From an uncultured Spirochaetaceae bacterium (lineage in GTDB: Bacteria; Spirochaetota; Spirochaetia; SZUA-6; Bin103), in NCBI GenBank assembly GCA_913043885.1, contig CAJWOB010000146.1, positions 1 through 6,693 on the forward strand: DNA of 6,693 nucleotides, in the 5' to 3' direction. The position numbers and the translations under genes are program-made. Below are positions 1 to 6,273 of the stretch, piece by piece; the stretch's first letter is position 1; every line of letters starts with the position of its first letter. A model generated the notes under the pieces. The model saw only the letters and a program-made list of their open reading frames with translations, did not search any database and was not told the DNA's origin.

Positions 1-1
1 A

Positions 2-469
2 GCCATCGAGAACAGCAACGATGCCCAAGAGGCGGAAGACGCAGTTTACGAGTTTATCGAACAGTCGGTGGACGGCAGCTATTGGGTGATCTACTACCAC
101 GCTGCCGCTAAGACCCTGGAATACACCGAAAACGACGACGCCTTCTTTTGGACCCGCCGCGCCATGGACAACCTCGACCTCTTTGCCGAGGAGTGGCTGA
201 CCGGCGCGATGCTCGGTCCCTACGATCTGATGATGGATCTGGGCCTGCCGTTCAAGGACTACGGCCGCCCAGGAAGCGAGCACGAGCGCGCAATCCTGCG
301 GATCGTCAGCGGCCTCGCCGAGCGCGGCAAGCCGTGCGCCATGGTGGTGGGGGATGGCGAGGATGCGCGCCGCTGGATCGACGACGGCTGTCGGATCGTG
401 GTGTGCGGCGAGCTCGGCGACATGGTGCGCCGCCAGGCAACAGCCAACCTGGAACAGATCCGCCGCTGA
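2..469 (+). CDS. HpcH/HpaI-family aldolase, C-terminal part (5' end outside the window)
   Basis: The frame is open from the window edge, so the start lies upstream; 155 residues are visible. Family members are class II, divalent-metal aldolases that split 2-keto-3-deoxy (or 4-hydroxy-2-oxo) acids into pyruvate and an aldehyde in the cytoplasm. Support comes from the signature GPYDL (visible residues 72-76) followed by a DLGLP segment, matching the family's GPxDL block whose Asp is a metal ligand. A typical C-terminal half follows: a helix ending in ERGKP, a GDGEDARRWIDDG segment, then a VVCGELGDMVRR strand-turn-helix. The DNLDLFA helix before GPYDL also fits. Odd: in E. coli HpaI a metal-binding Glu sits six residues before the equivalent helix's DNLD, and here that position reads Trp (visible residue 50). 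The N-terminal catalytic His and Arg would be off-window. The gene is the first visible one of the cluster, 67 bp before the next gene. The family is fairly sure; the substrate is unknown, and the GTG at 68 is not the real start. Confidence 0.72.
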   Translation, partial: AIENSNDAQEAEDAVYEFIEQSVDGSYWVIYYHAAAKTLEYTENDDAFFWTRRAMDNLDLFAEEWLTGAMLGPYDLMMDLGLPFKDYGRPGSEHERAILRIVSGLAERGKPCAMVVGDGEDARRWIDDGCRIVVCGELGDMVRRQATANLEQIRR

Positions 470-511
470 CCGCCGGTAGCCCCGCGCGCCAGCCATCCGC
501 CTTCCACGTGT

Positions 512-524
512 GCCGCTGCGCGGC
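512..524 (+). repeat. Small GC-rich inverted repeat in the aldolase/UxuA-like gap
   Basis: A perfect 5-bp stem (GCCGC / GCGGC) closes a 3-nt loop, 12 bases before the ATG at 537. It lies in the only sizeable gap (470-536) upstream of the tightly packed genes. No T-run follows, so a classical intrinsic terminator is not supported. No recognisable -35/-10 pair or Shine-Dalgarno sequence was seen in this gap. In DNA this rich in GC, a 5-bp stem can arise by chance. Confidence 0.2.
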
Positions 525-536
525 TACGCTGCCCAC

Positions 537-1547
537 ATGTCATTGCCCGAAATCGAACCCGGACTGAAGGTCGCCGCGCAGATGCCGCCCGAGCCGACGG
601 CGGAGGAGTTCGCCTTTGCCCATCAGATGGGCGTGGACCACGCCGTCGCCTGGACGACGGGGGACAAGACCAGCGCCGAGTTCTACAAGCACTGCAAAGA
701 GCTGTACGACGAGAACGGGATCATGCTGTACGGAATGGGCAACGGCAACGTGCACAACGTTGCGGCGATTACCCTCAATCTCAGCAACCGCGACGCCAAG
801 GTCGAGGAATACAATCAGCACCTTCGAAACCTGGGAAGCGCAGGGATCCCCTACACCACCTACGCCCACATGGCCAACGGCGTATGGAGCACCCCGCGTG
901 AGACCACCCGCGGCGGCGCCAGCGCGCGGGCCTTCGACAGCGCCCGCGTGGACGAGGCCATCGCCGGCGGCGGACATGGCAGCCGACCGCAGGTGGATCG
1001 CGACATCACCGAGGACGAGATCTGGGAGAACTTCACCTCGTTCGTCACAGAGATAGCGCCGGTCGCCGAAGAAGCGGGCGTCCGCATCGGCATTCACCCG
1101 GATGACCCTCCGGGACTCACCCTGGATCGCATACCGCGACCCATCTTCAGCAGTTTCTCCGGCTACCAGCGGGCGCTCGATATCGCAGACAGCCCCAACG
1201 TCGGCATGTGCCTGTGCATCGGTTGCTGGCTGGAGGGCGGCGAGAGCATGGAAGAAGGCGTCGTGGACACGATCAAGCACTTCGGTGCCCAGAACAAGAT
1301 CTTCAAGGTCCACTATCGGACCGTCGATCAGCCGCTGCCGCATTTCGTCGAGACCTTCGTCGACGACGGCTACTTCGACATGTACGACGCGATGAAGGCA
1401 CTTGCCGAGGTGGAGTTCGACGGGGTGCTGATCCCCGACCACATCCCAACGATGGCCGACGACCCGAAGGTGGGGACCGCCTACTCGATCGCCTACATGA
1501 AGGCGCTCCTGCAGCGCGCCAACGCCGAGGTCAGCGGTGCTGGCTAG
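537..1547 (+). CDS. UxuA-like (mannonate dehydratase family) TIM-barrel protein, copy A
   Basis: This is a 336-residue cytoplasmic protein of the UxuA / xylose-isomerase-like TIM-barrel superfamily. Classical UxuA uses Mn2+ to dehydrate D-mannonate to 2-keto-3-deoxygluconate. Candidate metal ligands are all present: His187 in HPDDPP (187-192), Cys227 in CLCIGC, His259 in KVHYR, and Asp301 in PDHIPTM. A TRGGASAR segment (124-131) and an EIWENF helix (161-166) are shared with the two other paralogs here. It is shorter than E. coli UxuA (394 residues), lacking the insertion before the WENF helix. Two differences from the classical signature suggest a different substrate: the Cys-Thr-Gly-Ser stretch reads Cys-Ile-Gly-Cys followed by WLEGG, and the Arg of RPDHG is Ile299. 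ATG 537 was preferred over an in-frame GTG at 510 because the upstream residues (MPLRGYAAH) look unstructured, but neither start has a clear Shine-Dalgarno sequence. It is followed 14 bp later by copy B. The family is sure; the exact reaction is open. Confidence 0.82.
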   Translation: MSLPEIEPGLKVAAQMPPEPTAEEFAFAHQMGVDHAVAWTTGDKTSAEFYKHCKELYDENGIMLYGMGNGNVHNVAAITLNLSNRDAKVEEYNQHLRNLGSAGIPYTTYAHMANGVWSTPRETTRGGASARAFDSARVDEAIAGGGHGSRPQVDRDITEDEIWENFTSFVTEIAPVAEEAGVRIGIHPDDPPGLTLDRIPRPIFSSFSGYQRALDIADSPNVGMCLCIGCWLEGGESMEEGVVDTIKHFGAQNKIFKVHYRTVDQPLPHFVETFVDDGYFDMYDAMKALAEVEFDGVLIPDHIPTMADDPKVGTAYSIAYMKALLQRANAEVSGAG

Positions 1548-1561
1548 CGCGGCCCGGTAGC

Positions 1562-2518
1562 ATGCCGCGCCTCTCCGTCAATGTGGCCTCGCAGATCGAT
1601 CGTGATCAGCTGGCCTTCGCCAGCCAGCTGGGCGTGGAATGCGGGTTCACCTGGGTCGAGGAGTCACAGACCGGTCTAGAGAACCTGCGCTCGATCAAGG
1701 GGGCGATCGAAGATCACGGGCTCAGCCTCTACATGATGTCGTGCATGGCCTACGGCAAGAGCAAGCACATCCACCTCGCCCTGCCGGACCGCGACCGCGT
1801 CATCGAGGACTACCAGAGATTTGTCCAGCACCTCGGCGAGATCGGTGTCGGTGTCACCACCTTCACCTGGGAGCCGGATCAGGTGTGGACCACCAGTCAG
1901 GATGGCAGCTCGCGCGGGGCGTCGGCACGGTACGTGGATCTCGATGAGCTGACCTCCCATGGCCTCACCCACGGCCGCACCTACGGTCGCGAGGAGCTGT
2001 GGGACAACTTTGCCTACTTCATGGAGAAAATGATCCCGGTGCTGCGCGAGTCGGGGGTCAGACTGGCGCTGCACCCCAACGATCCGCCAACGGTCGAGTC
2101 ACTGGGTGGCGTGCCCTGCCTTATCCATGGACGAACCGACTACGACCGCGCGTTTAGCCTGGCGCCGGCGGATGTGCTCGGCATGGAGTTCTGCTGCGGC
2201 TGCTGGCTGGAGGGCGCGCCGACATTCGGCGACATCCCGGACGGCATCCGTCACTTCGCCGCAGGCGACCGTCTGCTGATCGTCCACTTTCGCAACGTCA
2301 GCGCGCCGCTGCCGGAGTTCACCGAGACCTTTCTCGATAACGGCTTCGCCGACATGTACCCGTTCATGCGCACCTTCGTCGAGGTCGGCTATCAGGGGAC
2401 CATCACCCTGGATCACACCCCGCGATTCCCCGAGCCCTACGATGCCGGGGCCGGTACCGGATACGCCGTCGGCTACATGCGCGCGCTGCTGGAGCGCGCC
2501 CGAGCGGAGATAGGCTGA
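1562..2518 (+). CDS. UxuA-like (mannonate dehydratase family) TIM-barrel protein, copy B
   Basis: This 318-residue protein is the closest relative of copy A in the window. Shared blocks include SRGASAR (117-123), ELWDNF (145-150), GCWLEG (213-218), VHFRNV (241-246), a PLPEFTETF segment (249-257), and an LDHTP block (283-287). Candidate metal ligands are His171, Cys211, His242 and Asp284. It is the most diverged copy: the usual HPDDPP reads HPNDPP (Asn173), the Arg of RPDHG is missing (TLDH), and the conserved PTM after it is PRF. Its fold and metal site look intact, so an active enzyme with an altered substrate is more likely than a dead copy. The frame stays open upstream into copy A, but the ATG at 1562, just after copy A's stop, gives the start expected from the alignment. 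The Shine-Dalgarno sequence there is poor, so translation may be coupled to copy A. An isomerase or epimerase activity, rather than dehydratase, is possible. Confidence 0.8.
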   Translation: MPRLSVNVASQIDRDQLAFASQLGVECGFTWVEESQTGLENLRSIKGAIEDHGLSLYMMSCMAYGKSKHIHLALPDRDRVIEDYQRFVQHLGEIGVGVTTFTWEPDQVWTTSQDGSSRGASARYVDLDELTSHGLTHGRTYGREELWDNFAYFMEKMIPVLRESGVRLALHPNDPPTVESLGGVPCLIHGRTDYDRAFSLAPADVLGMEFCCGCWLEGAPTFGDIPDGIRHFAAGDRLLIVHFRNVSAPLPEFTETFLDNGFADMYPFMRTFVEVGYQGTITLDHTPRFPEPYDAGAGTGYAVGYMRALLERARAEIG

Positions 2519-2523
2519 GGAGG
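2518..2523 (+). promoter_or_regulatory. Strong Shine-Dalgarno site that decides the oxidoreductase start
   Basis: AGGAGG overlaps the last base of copy B's TGA stop. Only one base separates it from the ATG at 2525, which is too close for normal initiation. It lies 10 bases from the ATG at 2534. The second ATG is therefore the better start, trimming three residues (MPK). This is the only strong ribosome binding site seen in the cluster. Confidence 0.7.
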
Positions 2524-2533
2524 TATGCCGAAG

Positions 2534-3529
2534 ATGGCAGACACCATCAACTGGGGAATCATCGGCTGCGGCGGCATCGCCAGGAAGTTCGTCAACTGCC
2601 TGAGCCTGGTGTCGGGCAGCGAGCTGGTGGCGGTCGCCTCGGCAACGCCCGGCAAGGCACAGGAGTTCGCACGCCAGTTCGGCGTCGATCCGGCCGCCGC
2701 CTACCAAGGCTACGATGAGCTCGTCGCCCGCGACGATATTCACGCGGTCTACGTGGCGACCACCCACAACTTCCACTACGAGAACGTCAAGCTGGCTCTG
2801 GAGCACGGCAAGGCGGTGCTGTGCGAGAAAGCGTTCACCGTCGCCACGTGGGAAGCGGAGGAGCTGGTGGCGCTCGCCCGCGAGCGCAAGCTGTTCCTGA
2901 TGGAGGCAATGTGGACTCGGTTCCTGCCGGCGATCGGCCAGGTCCGCGACTGGCTCGCGGACGGGGAAATCGGCGAGCTGCGGCAGATCCGTGCGGACTT
3001 CGGCTTCGATGCCCCGTTCGATCCCGAGGGCCGTCTGTACAACAAGGCTCTGGCCGGCGGCGCACTGCTGGACGCCGGCATCTACCCGATCTCTTTCGCC
3101 AGCATGATCGCCGGCTCGCCGGTCGCCCTGGAGGCCGTCGCCGAAATAGGTACCACCGACGTGGACGAGCAGTCGTTCTACCTGTTCCGCTACGAGAGTG
3201 GCGTCGTCGCCACCCTCTCCGCAGCCGTGCGGGCACGCATCAACGTGATGGCGGAGATCATTGGCACCGAGGGCAAGATCGTGGTTCCCAGGTTTCTGAC
3301 CGCCAGCTCTGCCGAGCTGCACCGGCACGATAGGGCAAAGCCGATCCGGCGGCGACTTCCGGTGCGCGAAGGGCGGGGTTTCGAGTACGAGATCCAGGAA
3401 GTATTGGACTGCCTCAACCAGGGCAAGCTGGAGAGCGCGGTGATGCCGCTCGACGAGTCGGTAGCGATCATGAAGACGATGGATGCGATTCGCCAGAAGA
3501 TCGGGCTGCGCTACGCCAACGACAGGTAG
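2534..3529 (+). CDS. Gfo/Idh/MocA-family NAD(P)-dependent oxidoreductase, dihydrodiol/xylose dehydrogenase-like
   Basis: From ATG 2534 the protein has 331 residues, normal for the family. An N-terminal Rossmann domain carries the dinucleotide motif GCGGIA (11-16) after strand WGII. The catalytic-site block CEKAFT includes Lys99, where EKP is usual; EKAFT followed by EAEELV and LFLMEAMWTRFLP is typical of the trans-1,2-dihydrodiol dehydrogenase / D-xylose dehydrogenase branch. The C-terminal alpha/beta domain carries LLDAGIYPIS, with Asp180 and Tyr184 matching the Lys/Tyr catalytic pair known from mammalian dihydrodiol dehydrogenase. No signal peptide is seen, so the protein is cytoplasmic. 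Such enzymes oxidise a sugar or polyol hydroxyl to a ketone or lactone, or act in reverse. The neighbours on both sides are UxuA-like, fitting oxidation of a sugar before or after dehydration. The start is set by AGGAGG at 2518-2523; ATG 2525 is the alternative. Family assignment is very sure, substrate unknown. Confidence 0.9.
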   Translation: MADTINWGIIGCGGIARKFVNCLSLVSGSELVAVASATPGKAQEFARQFGVDPAAAYQGYDELVARDDIHAVYVATTHNFHYENVKLALEHGKAVLCEKAFTVATWEAEELVALARERKLFLMEAMWTRFLPAIGQVRDWLADGEIGELRQIRADFGFDAPFDPEGRLYNKALAGGALLDAGIYPISFASMIAGSPVALEAVAEIGTTDVDEQSFYLFRYESGVVATLSAAVRARINVMAEIIGTEGKIVVPRFLTASSAELHRHDRAKPIRRRLPVREGRGFEYEIQEVLDCLNQGKLESAVMPLDESVAIMKTMDAIRQKIGLRYANDR

Positions 3530-3537
3530 CGGATGAG

Positions 3538-4524
3538 ATGATCCAGATCGCAGAGGTCCTCGGCACGCACCCGTCATCTCTATGGAAGATGGCGAAGCAG
3601 AGCGGCGTGGAGCACGTCGTGGGCAGCATGGACATGAGCCTTATCGACACGGCCTCCAGCAAGGAGGAGCTACCCTGGGGGTATCTGTCCCTCCTGCACC
3701 TCAAGACTCGCTACGAAAATGCCGGTTTCCAGTTCGACGTGCTGGAGAGCCGTCCGCCGCTGACGAAGGCCAAGCTGGGCCTGCCCGGGCGAGACGAGGA
3801 GATCGAGACGGCCATCGACCTGCTCACCAACATGGGCGAGCTGGGCATCGGCGTCTGGTGCTACGAGTGGATGCCGGTGCTGAACTGGTTGCGCACCTCC
3901 TCGACGATCCAGACTCGCGGCGGCGCGCTGGTAACCGGCTACGACCACGATCTGATGAGAGGCGCGCCGCCAACCGAGTACGGCGAGGTGTCCGAGGAAC
4001 AGCTGTGGGAGAACCTCGAGTACTTCCTGAAGGCGACCCTGCCCGTGGCTGAGGCCGCGGGGGTCAAGATGTCGATGCATCCCGACGATCCGCCCCTCTC
4101 CCCGATCCGCGGCCTCGGCCGCATCATGCGCAGCGTCGAGAACTACGACCGCCTGCTGGATCTGGTGCCCAGCCCCGCCAACACCATCACCCTGTGCCAG
4201 GGCAATTTCACCCTGATGACCGACGACCTGCCGGGGGTGATCCGTCACTTCGGCGAGCAGGACAAGATCACCTTCGTCCACTTCCGCGACGTCCGCGGCA
4301 CGCCCACCAAGTACCAGGAAACGTTTCACGACGACGGCAAGACCGACATGCTGGCGTGCATGGAGGCCTACCGGGACATCGGATTCGACGGCGTGTTGCG
4401 CCCCGACCACGTACCTACCATGGAAGGCGACAGCAACGAGCACGCCGGCTACTCCTCCATCGGGCGGCTGTACGCGATCGGCTACATCCGTGGGCTGCGC
4501 GAGGCGGTCTACGCCAGCCAGTAG
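3538..4524 (+). CDS. UxuA-like mannonate dehydratase family protein, copy C (closest to classical UxuA)
   Basis: This 328-residue protein resembles classical mannonate dehydratase most closely. Its CYEWMPVLNWLRT block (108-120) mirrors CYNFMPVLDWTRT of E. coli UxuA, and HPDDPP (181-186) is followed by an IRGLGRIMRSVENYDRLLD segment like the UxuA GLPRIVST block. Candidate metal ligands are His181, Cys220 in LCQGNF, His248 in FVHFRDV, and Asp290 in RPDH. The Arg of RPDH is kept (Arg288), and the end has GYSSIGRLYAIGYIRGL, like the UxuA C-terminus. Differences: RPDHG continues as VPTM, and the protein is some 65 residues shorter than E. coli UxuA, lacking the insertion between the TRGGA and WENL segments. 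It probably dehydrates a mannonate-like aldonic acid to a 2-keto-3-deoxy acid, the kind of product an HpaI-type aldolase cleaves. It starts 8 bp after the oxidoreductase stop, with only a weak Shine-Dalgarno sequence. Its stop overlaps the next start by one base. Confidence 0.85.
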   Translation: MIQIAEVLGTHPSSLWKMAKQSGVEHVVGSMDMSLIDTASSKEELPWGYLSLLHLKTRYENAGFQFDVLESRPPLTKAKLGLPGRDEEIETAIDLLTNMGELGIGVWCYEWMPVLNWLRTSSTIQTRGGALVTGYDHDLMRGAPPTEYGEVSEEQLWENLEYFLKATLPVAEAAGVKMSMHPDDPPLSPIRGLGRIMRSVENYDRLLDLVPSPANTITLCQGNFTLMTDDLPGVIRHFGEQDKITFVHFRDVRGTPTKYQETFHDDGKTDMLACMEAYRDIGFDGVLRPDHVPTMEGDSNEHAGYSSIGRLYAIGYIRGLREAVYASQ

Positions 4525-6236
4525 TGGCGCTTACCGCCGAGCAGCGACAGAAGTATGCCCGCGACGGGTGGGTGGTGCTGCCGTCGCTGTTCTCCGCCGA
4601 CGAGTGCGACGGCCTCATCCGCCATATGGAGGCGGTGCACGCCGGCGACATCCCCGTCGTGGGTATCGACCTGCCGGCGGCAGGCTCCGACCATCTCGTC
4701 GGCACCGGCCAGTGCCACATCCACGACCCCGTCTGCCGCGCATTCATGCTGCACCCGAAGTTGCGCGCACCGCTTCGGGATGCGCTGGGAGGCGACGAGC
4801 CCGAGGGCATCAAGAGCTACTACTGGTGGAAGGGCACCGAGTGGTCGCAGGCGTGGCACTGCGACGGCACTGCGCTGCCGGGCTGCATCGGCGTGTGGGT
4901 ACCGTTGGTCGACGTGGACGAAGAGATCGGCACCCTCGCGCTGCAGTCCGGCGGCCACCTACGCCGCCAGCTCCACCACGATGACCTGCGGCATGGGAAG
5001 TGGGCGGGCAACCGCACCCACTCCGGCGACCCGGAGCTGGGGGCCAGGCTGAAGAGAGAGATCTTCGAGGAGAACCAGGCGGCGGGGGCCGAAGAGGTGC
5101 ACATCGTCGCCGGGAGGGGGGCCGCGGTGATCTTCCACGGCCATCTGTGGCACCGCGGGGTAATGGGAGTCGACCCAGACGCCGATCGCCAGGTCTACGC
5201 CTGTCACTACATCTCCAGCAGCTTCGCTGAATGGCCGCACGTCCTGTGGGAACGCCTCAGCTTCGACGGCACCGCACGCTGGTCTACCGGCGACGAGCCG
5301 ACAGCGGCTGCCCGCCACAACGCGCGGCTGCCCTGGCACCCAGCCATGGAGCTCACCGCCTCGAGCACGCTCCCCTCACTCCTGCCGACGCGCAGGGACG
5401 CTCCCCTGCAGATCCTGAGCCAGGAGCAGGCGGACGAGCTGGATCTGAGGGGATTCACCGTGGTCGAGGACGCGTTCGACGCAGACCAGATCGAGCCGCT
5501 TCGCGACGAGATCGACCCGCTCGAACAGGAGTATGTGGCGCGCCTGGAGACAGAGGGGCCGCCGCAGCCGCGTTCCAACACGAGCGCCAATCAGATCACC
5601 TTCACCAGCGGGCTGGCGGAGCGGTCGGCGCTGGCGCGGTCATTCTGCGGCAGCCCGTTCTTCCAGCAGGTGTGCCACGACGTGCTGAACTGCGACGACG
5701 TGCGGCTCTACCACGAGCAGGCGGTGTACAAGAAGCCCTGCCCCGGACGGGTGTTCCCCTACCATCAGGACAATGGCTACATGTTCATCAAGCCGCTGCA
5801 GTACCTGACCTGTTGGGTGGCGCTCAACGATGCAACGCCGGAGAACGGCTGCCCGTGGTTCATACCGGGGCTGTTTCGGCGCGGGCCGCTGCGGCACGAG
5901 TTCGACGATGGCAACGGCGGCTGGACGATCTCGGGGCTGCGGTCGGACGACGCGGTCTGCGTGCCGGTCCGGGCGGGCTCGGTGGCTCTGTTCTGGAGCC
6001 TGACCCCGCACATGACGGGCGCCAACACCACCGACGGGGTGCGCAAGGCCTACATCTGCCAGTACGCCGCGGACGGCTACGACAACAGGATCTGGGACAA
6101 GAACGCCAACGGCGGCCGCGGAGGCCCGATGCAGGCGGACTCCATCGAGAAGGACGCCCTCGACGAAGCCGTCAACTTCCTGGTGCTGAAGGGTGGTGTC
6201 GGCGTGCCGCCTCCACCGCTCCCGGCTGGAGGATAG
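4524..6236 (+). CDS. Tandem PhyH-type Fe(II)/2-oxoglutarate dioxygenase, two fused domains
   Basis: This 570-residue protein is about twice the usual length of a PhyH (phytanoyl-CoA dioxygenase family) protein, because two complete domains are joined. Domain 1 (about 1-285) begins with the standard LTAEQRQKYARDGWVVLP start and carries HxD at His112/Asp114, the distal His210 in LWHRGV, and a 2-oxoglutarate-binding Arg candidate, Arg222. Domain 2 (about 298-570) restarts with LSQEQADELDLRGFTVV and carries HxD at His414/Asp416 in YHQDNGY, distal His496 in LTPHMTG, and Arg507. Both iron sites therefore look active. Domain 2 has the common QYLTCWVALNDAT and ENGCPWFIPG blocks. The domains are clearly not recent duplicates. 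The start is GTG 4524, which overlaps the TAG of copy C (TAGTG), suggesting coupled translation; the next in-frame ATG (4626) would cut off the conserved first strand. Both domains presumably hydroxylate or oxidatively remove a group from a small molecule. The C-terminus is Pro/Gly-rich. Substrate unknown. Confidence 0.88.
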   Translation: MALTAEQRQKYARDGWVVLPSLFSADECDGLIRHMEAVHAGDIPVVGIDLPAAGSDHLVGTGQCHIHDPVCRAFMLHPKLRAPLRDALGGDEPEGIKSYYWWKGTEWSQAWHCDGTALPGCIGVWVPLVDVDEEIGTLALQSGGHLRRQLHHDDLRHGKWAGNRTHSGDPELGARLKREIFEENQAAGAEEVHIVAGRGAAVIFHGHLWHRGVMGVDPDADRQVYACHYISSSFAEWPHVLWERLSFDGTARWSTGDEPTAAARHNARLPWHPAMELTASSTLPSLLPTRRDAPLQILSQEQADELDLRGFTVVEDAFDADQIEPLRDEIDPLEQEYVARLETEGPPQPRSNTSANQITFTSGLAERSALARSFCGSPFFQQVCHDVLNCDDVRLYHEQAVYKKPCPGRVFPYHQDNGYMFIKPLQYLTCWVALNDATPENGCPWFIPGLFRRGPLRHEFDDGNGGWTISGLRSDDAVCVPVRAGSVALFWSLTPHMTGANTTDGVRKAYICQYAADGYDNRIWDKNANGGRGGPMQADSIEKDALDEAVNFLVLKGGVGVPPPPLPAGG

Positions 6237-6273
6237 TGAGCACCGAGTCGCCGCGACCTGAGCTCGGCCGTGG

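Larger units (their letters stand above)
537..6236 (+). other. Inferred operon: three UxuA-like genes, oxidoreductase, double dioxygenase
   Basis: Five genes lie on one strand with intergenic distances of 14, 15 and 8 bp and a one-base overlap. No terminator-like hairpin with a T-run lies between them. Co-transcription is inferred from this spacing. The aldolase fragment upstream, 67 bp away, may be part of the same unit. No promoter could be recognised inside the window. Confidence 0.65.

Noticed and set aside
540..1442. A 300-residue open frame on the - strand
   Set aside because: It is an antisense shadow of UxuA-like copy A, with no family motif and no ribosome binding site.
1208..1561. 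Upstream extension of the copy B frame into copy A
   Set aside because: The extension translates to an Arg-rich sequence unlike any UxuA protein. Copy B's homology begins right at the ATG at 1562.
2099..3577. A 492-residue open frame on the - strand
   Set aside because: It lies antisense to copy B and the oxidoreductase, both of which have clear family motifs. Its translation shows no recognisable domain, and long antisense frames are expected in GC-rich coding DNA.
4194..4523. Upstream extension of the double dioxygenase frame into copy C
   Set aside because: The residues before GTG 4524 are Arg/Pro-rich out-of-frame sequence. The PhyH N-terminus begins exactly at this GTG.
5346..6236. Domain 2 of the dioxygenase as a separate gene starting at the in-frame ATG 5346
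   Set aside because: No stop codon separates the domains and no ribosome binding site precedes this ATG, so a single fused protein is the simpler reading.
6237..6273. Possible bidirectional terminator between the convergent genes
   Set aside because: Only a 5-bp CCGAG/CTCGG pairing with a 15-base loop was found and there is no T-run on either strand, so the evidence is too weak to call a terminator.
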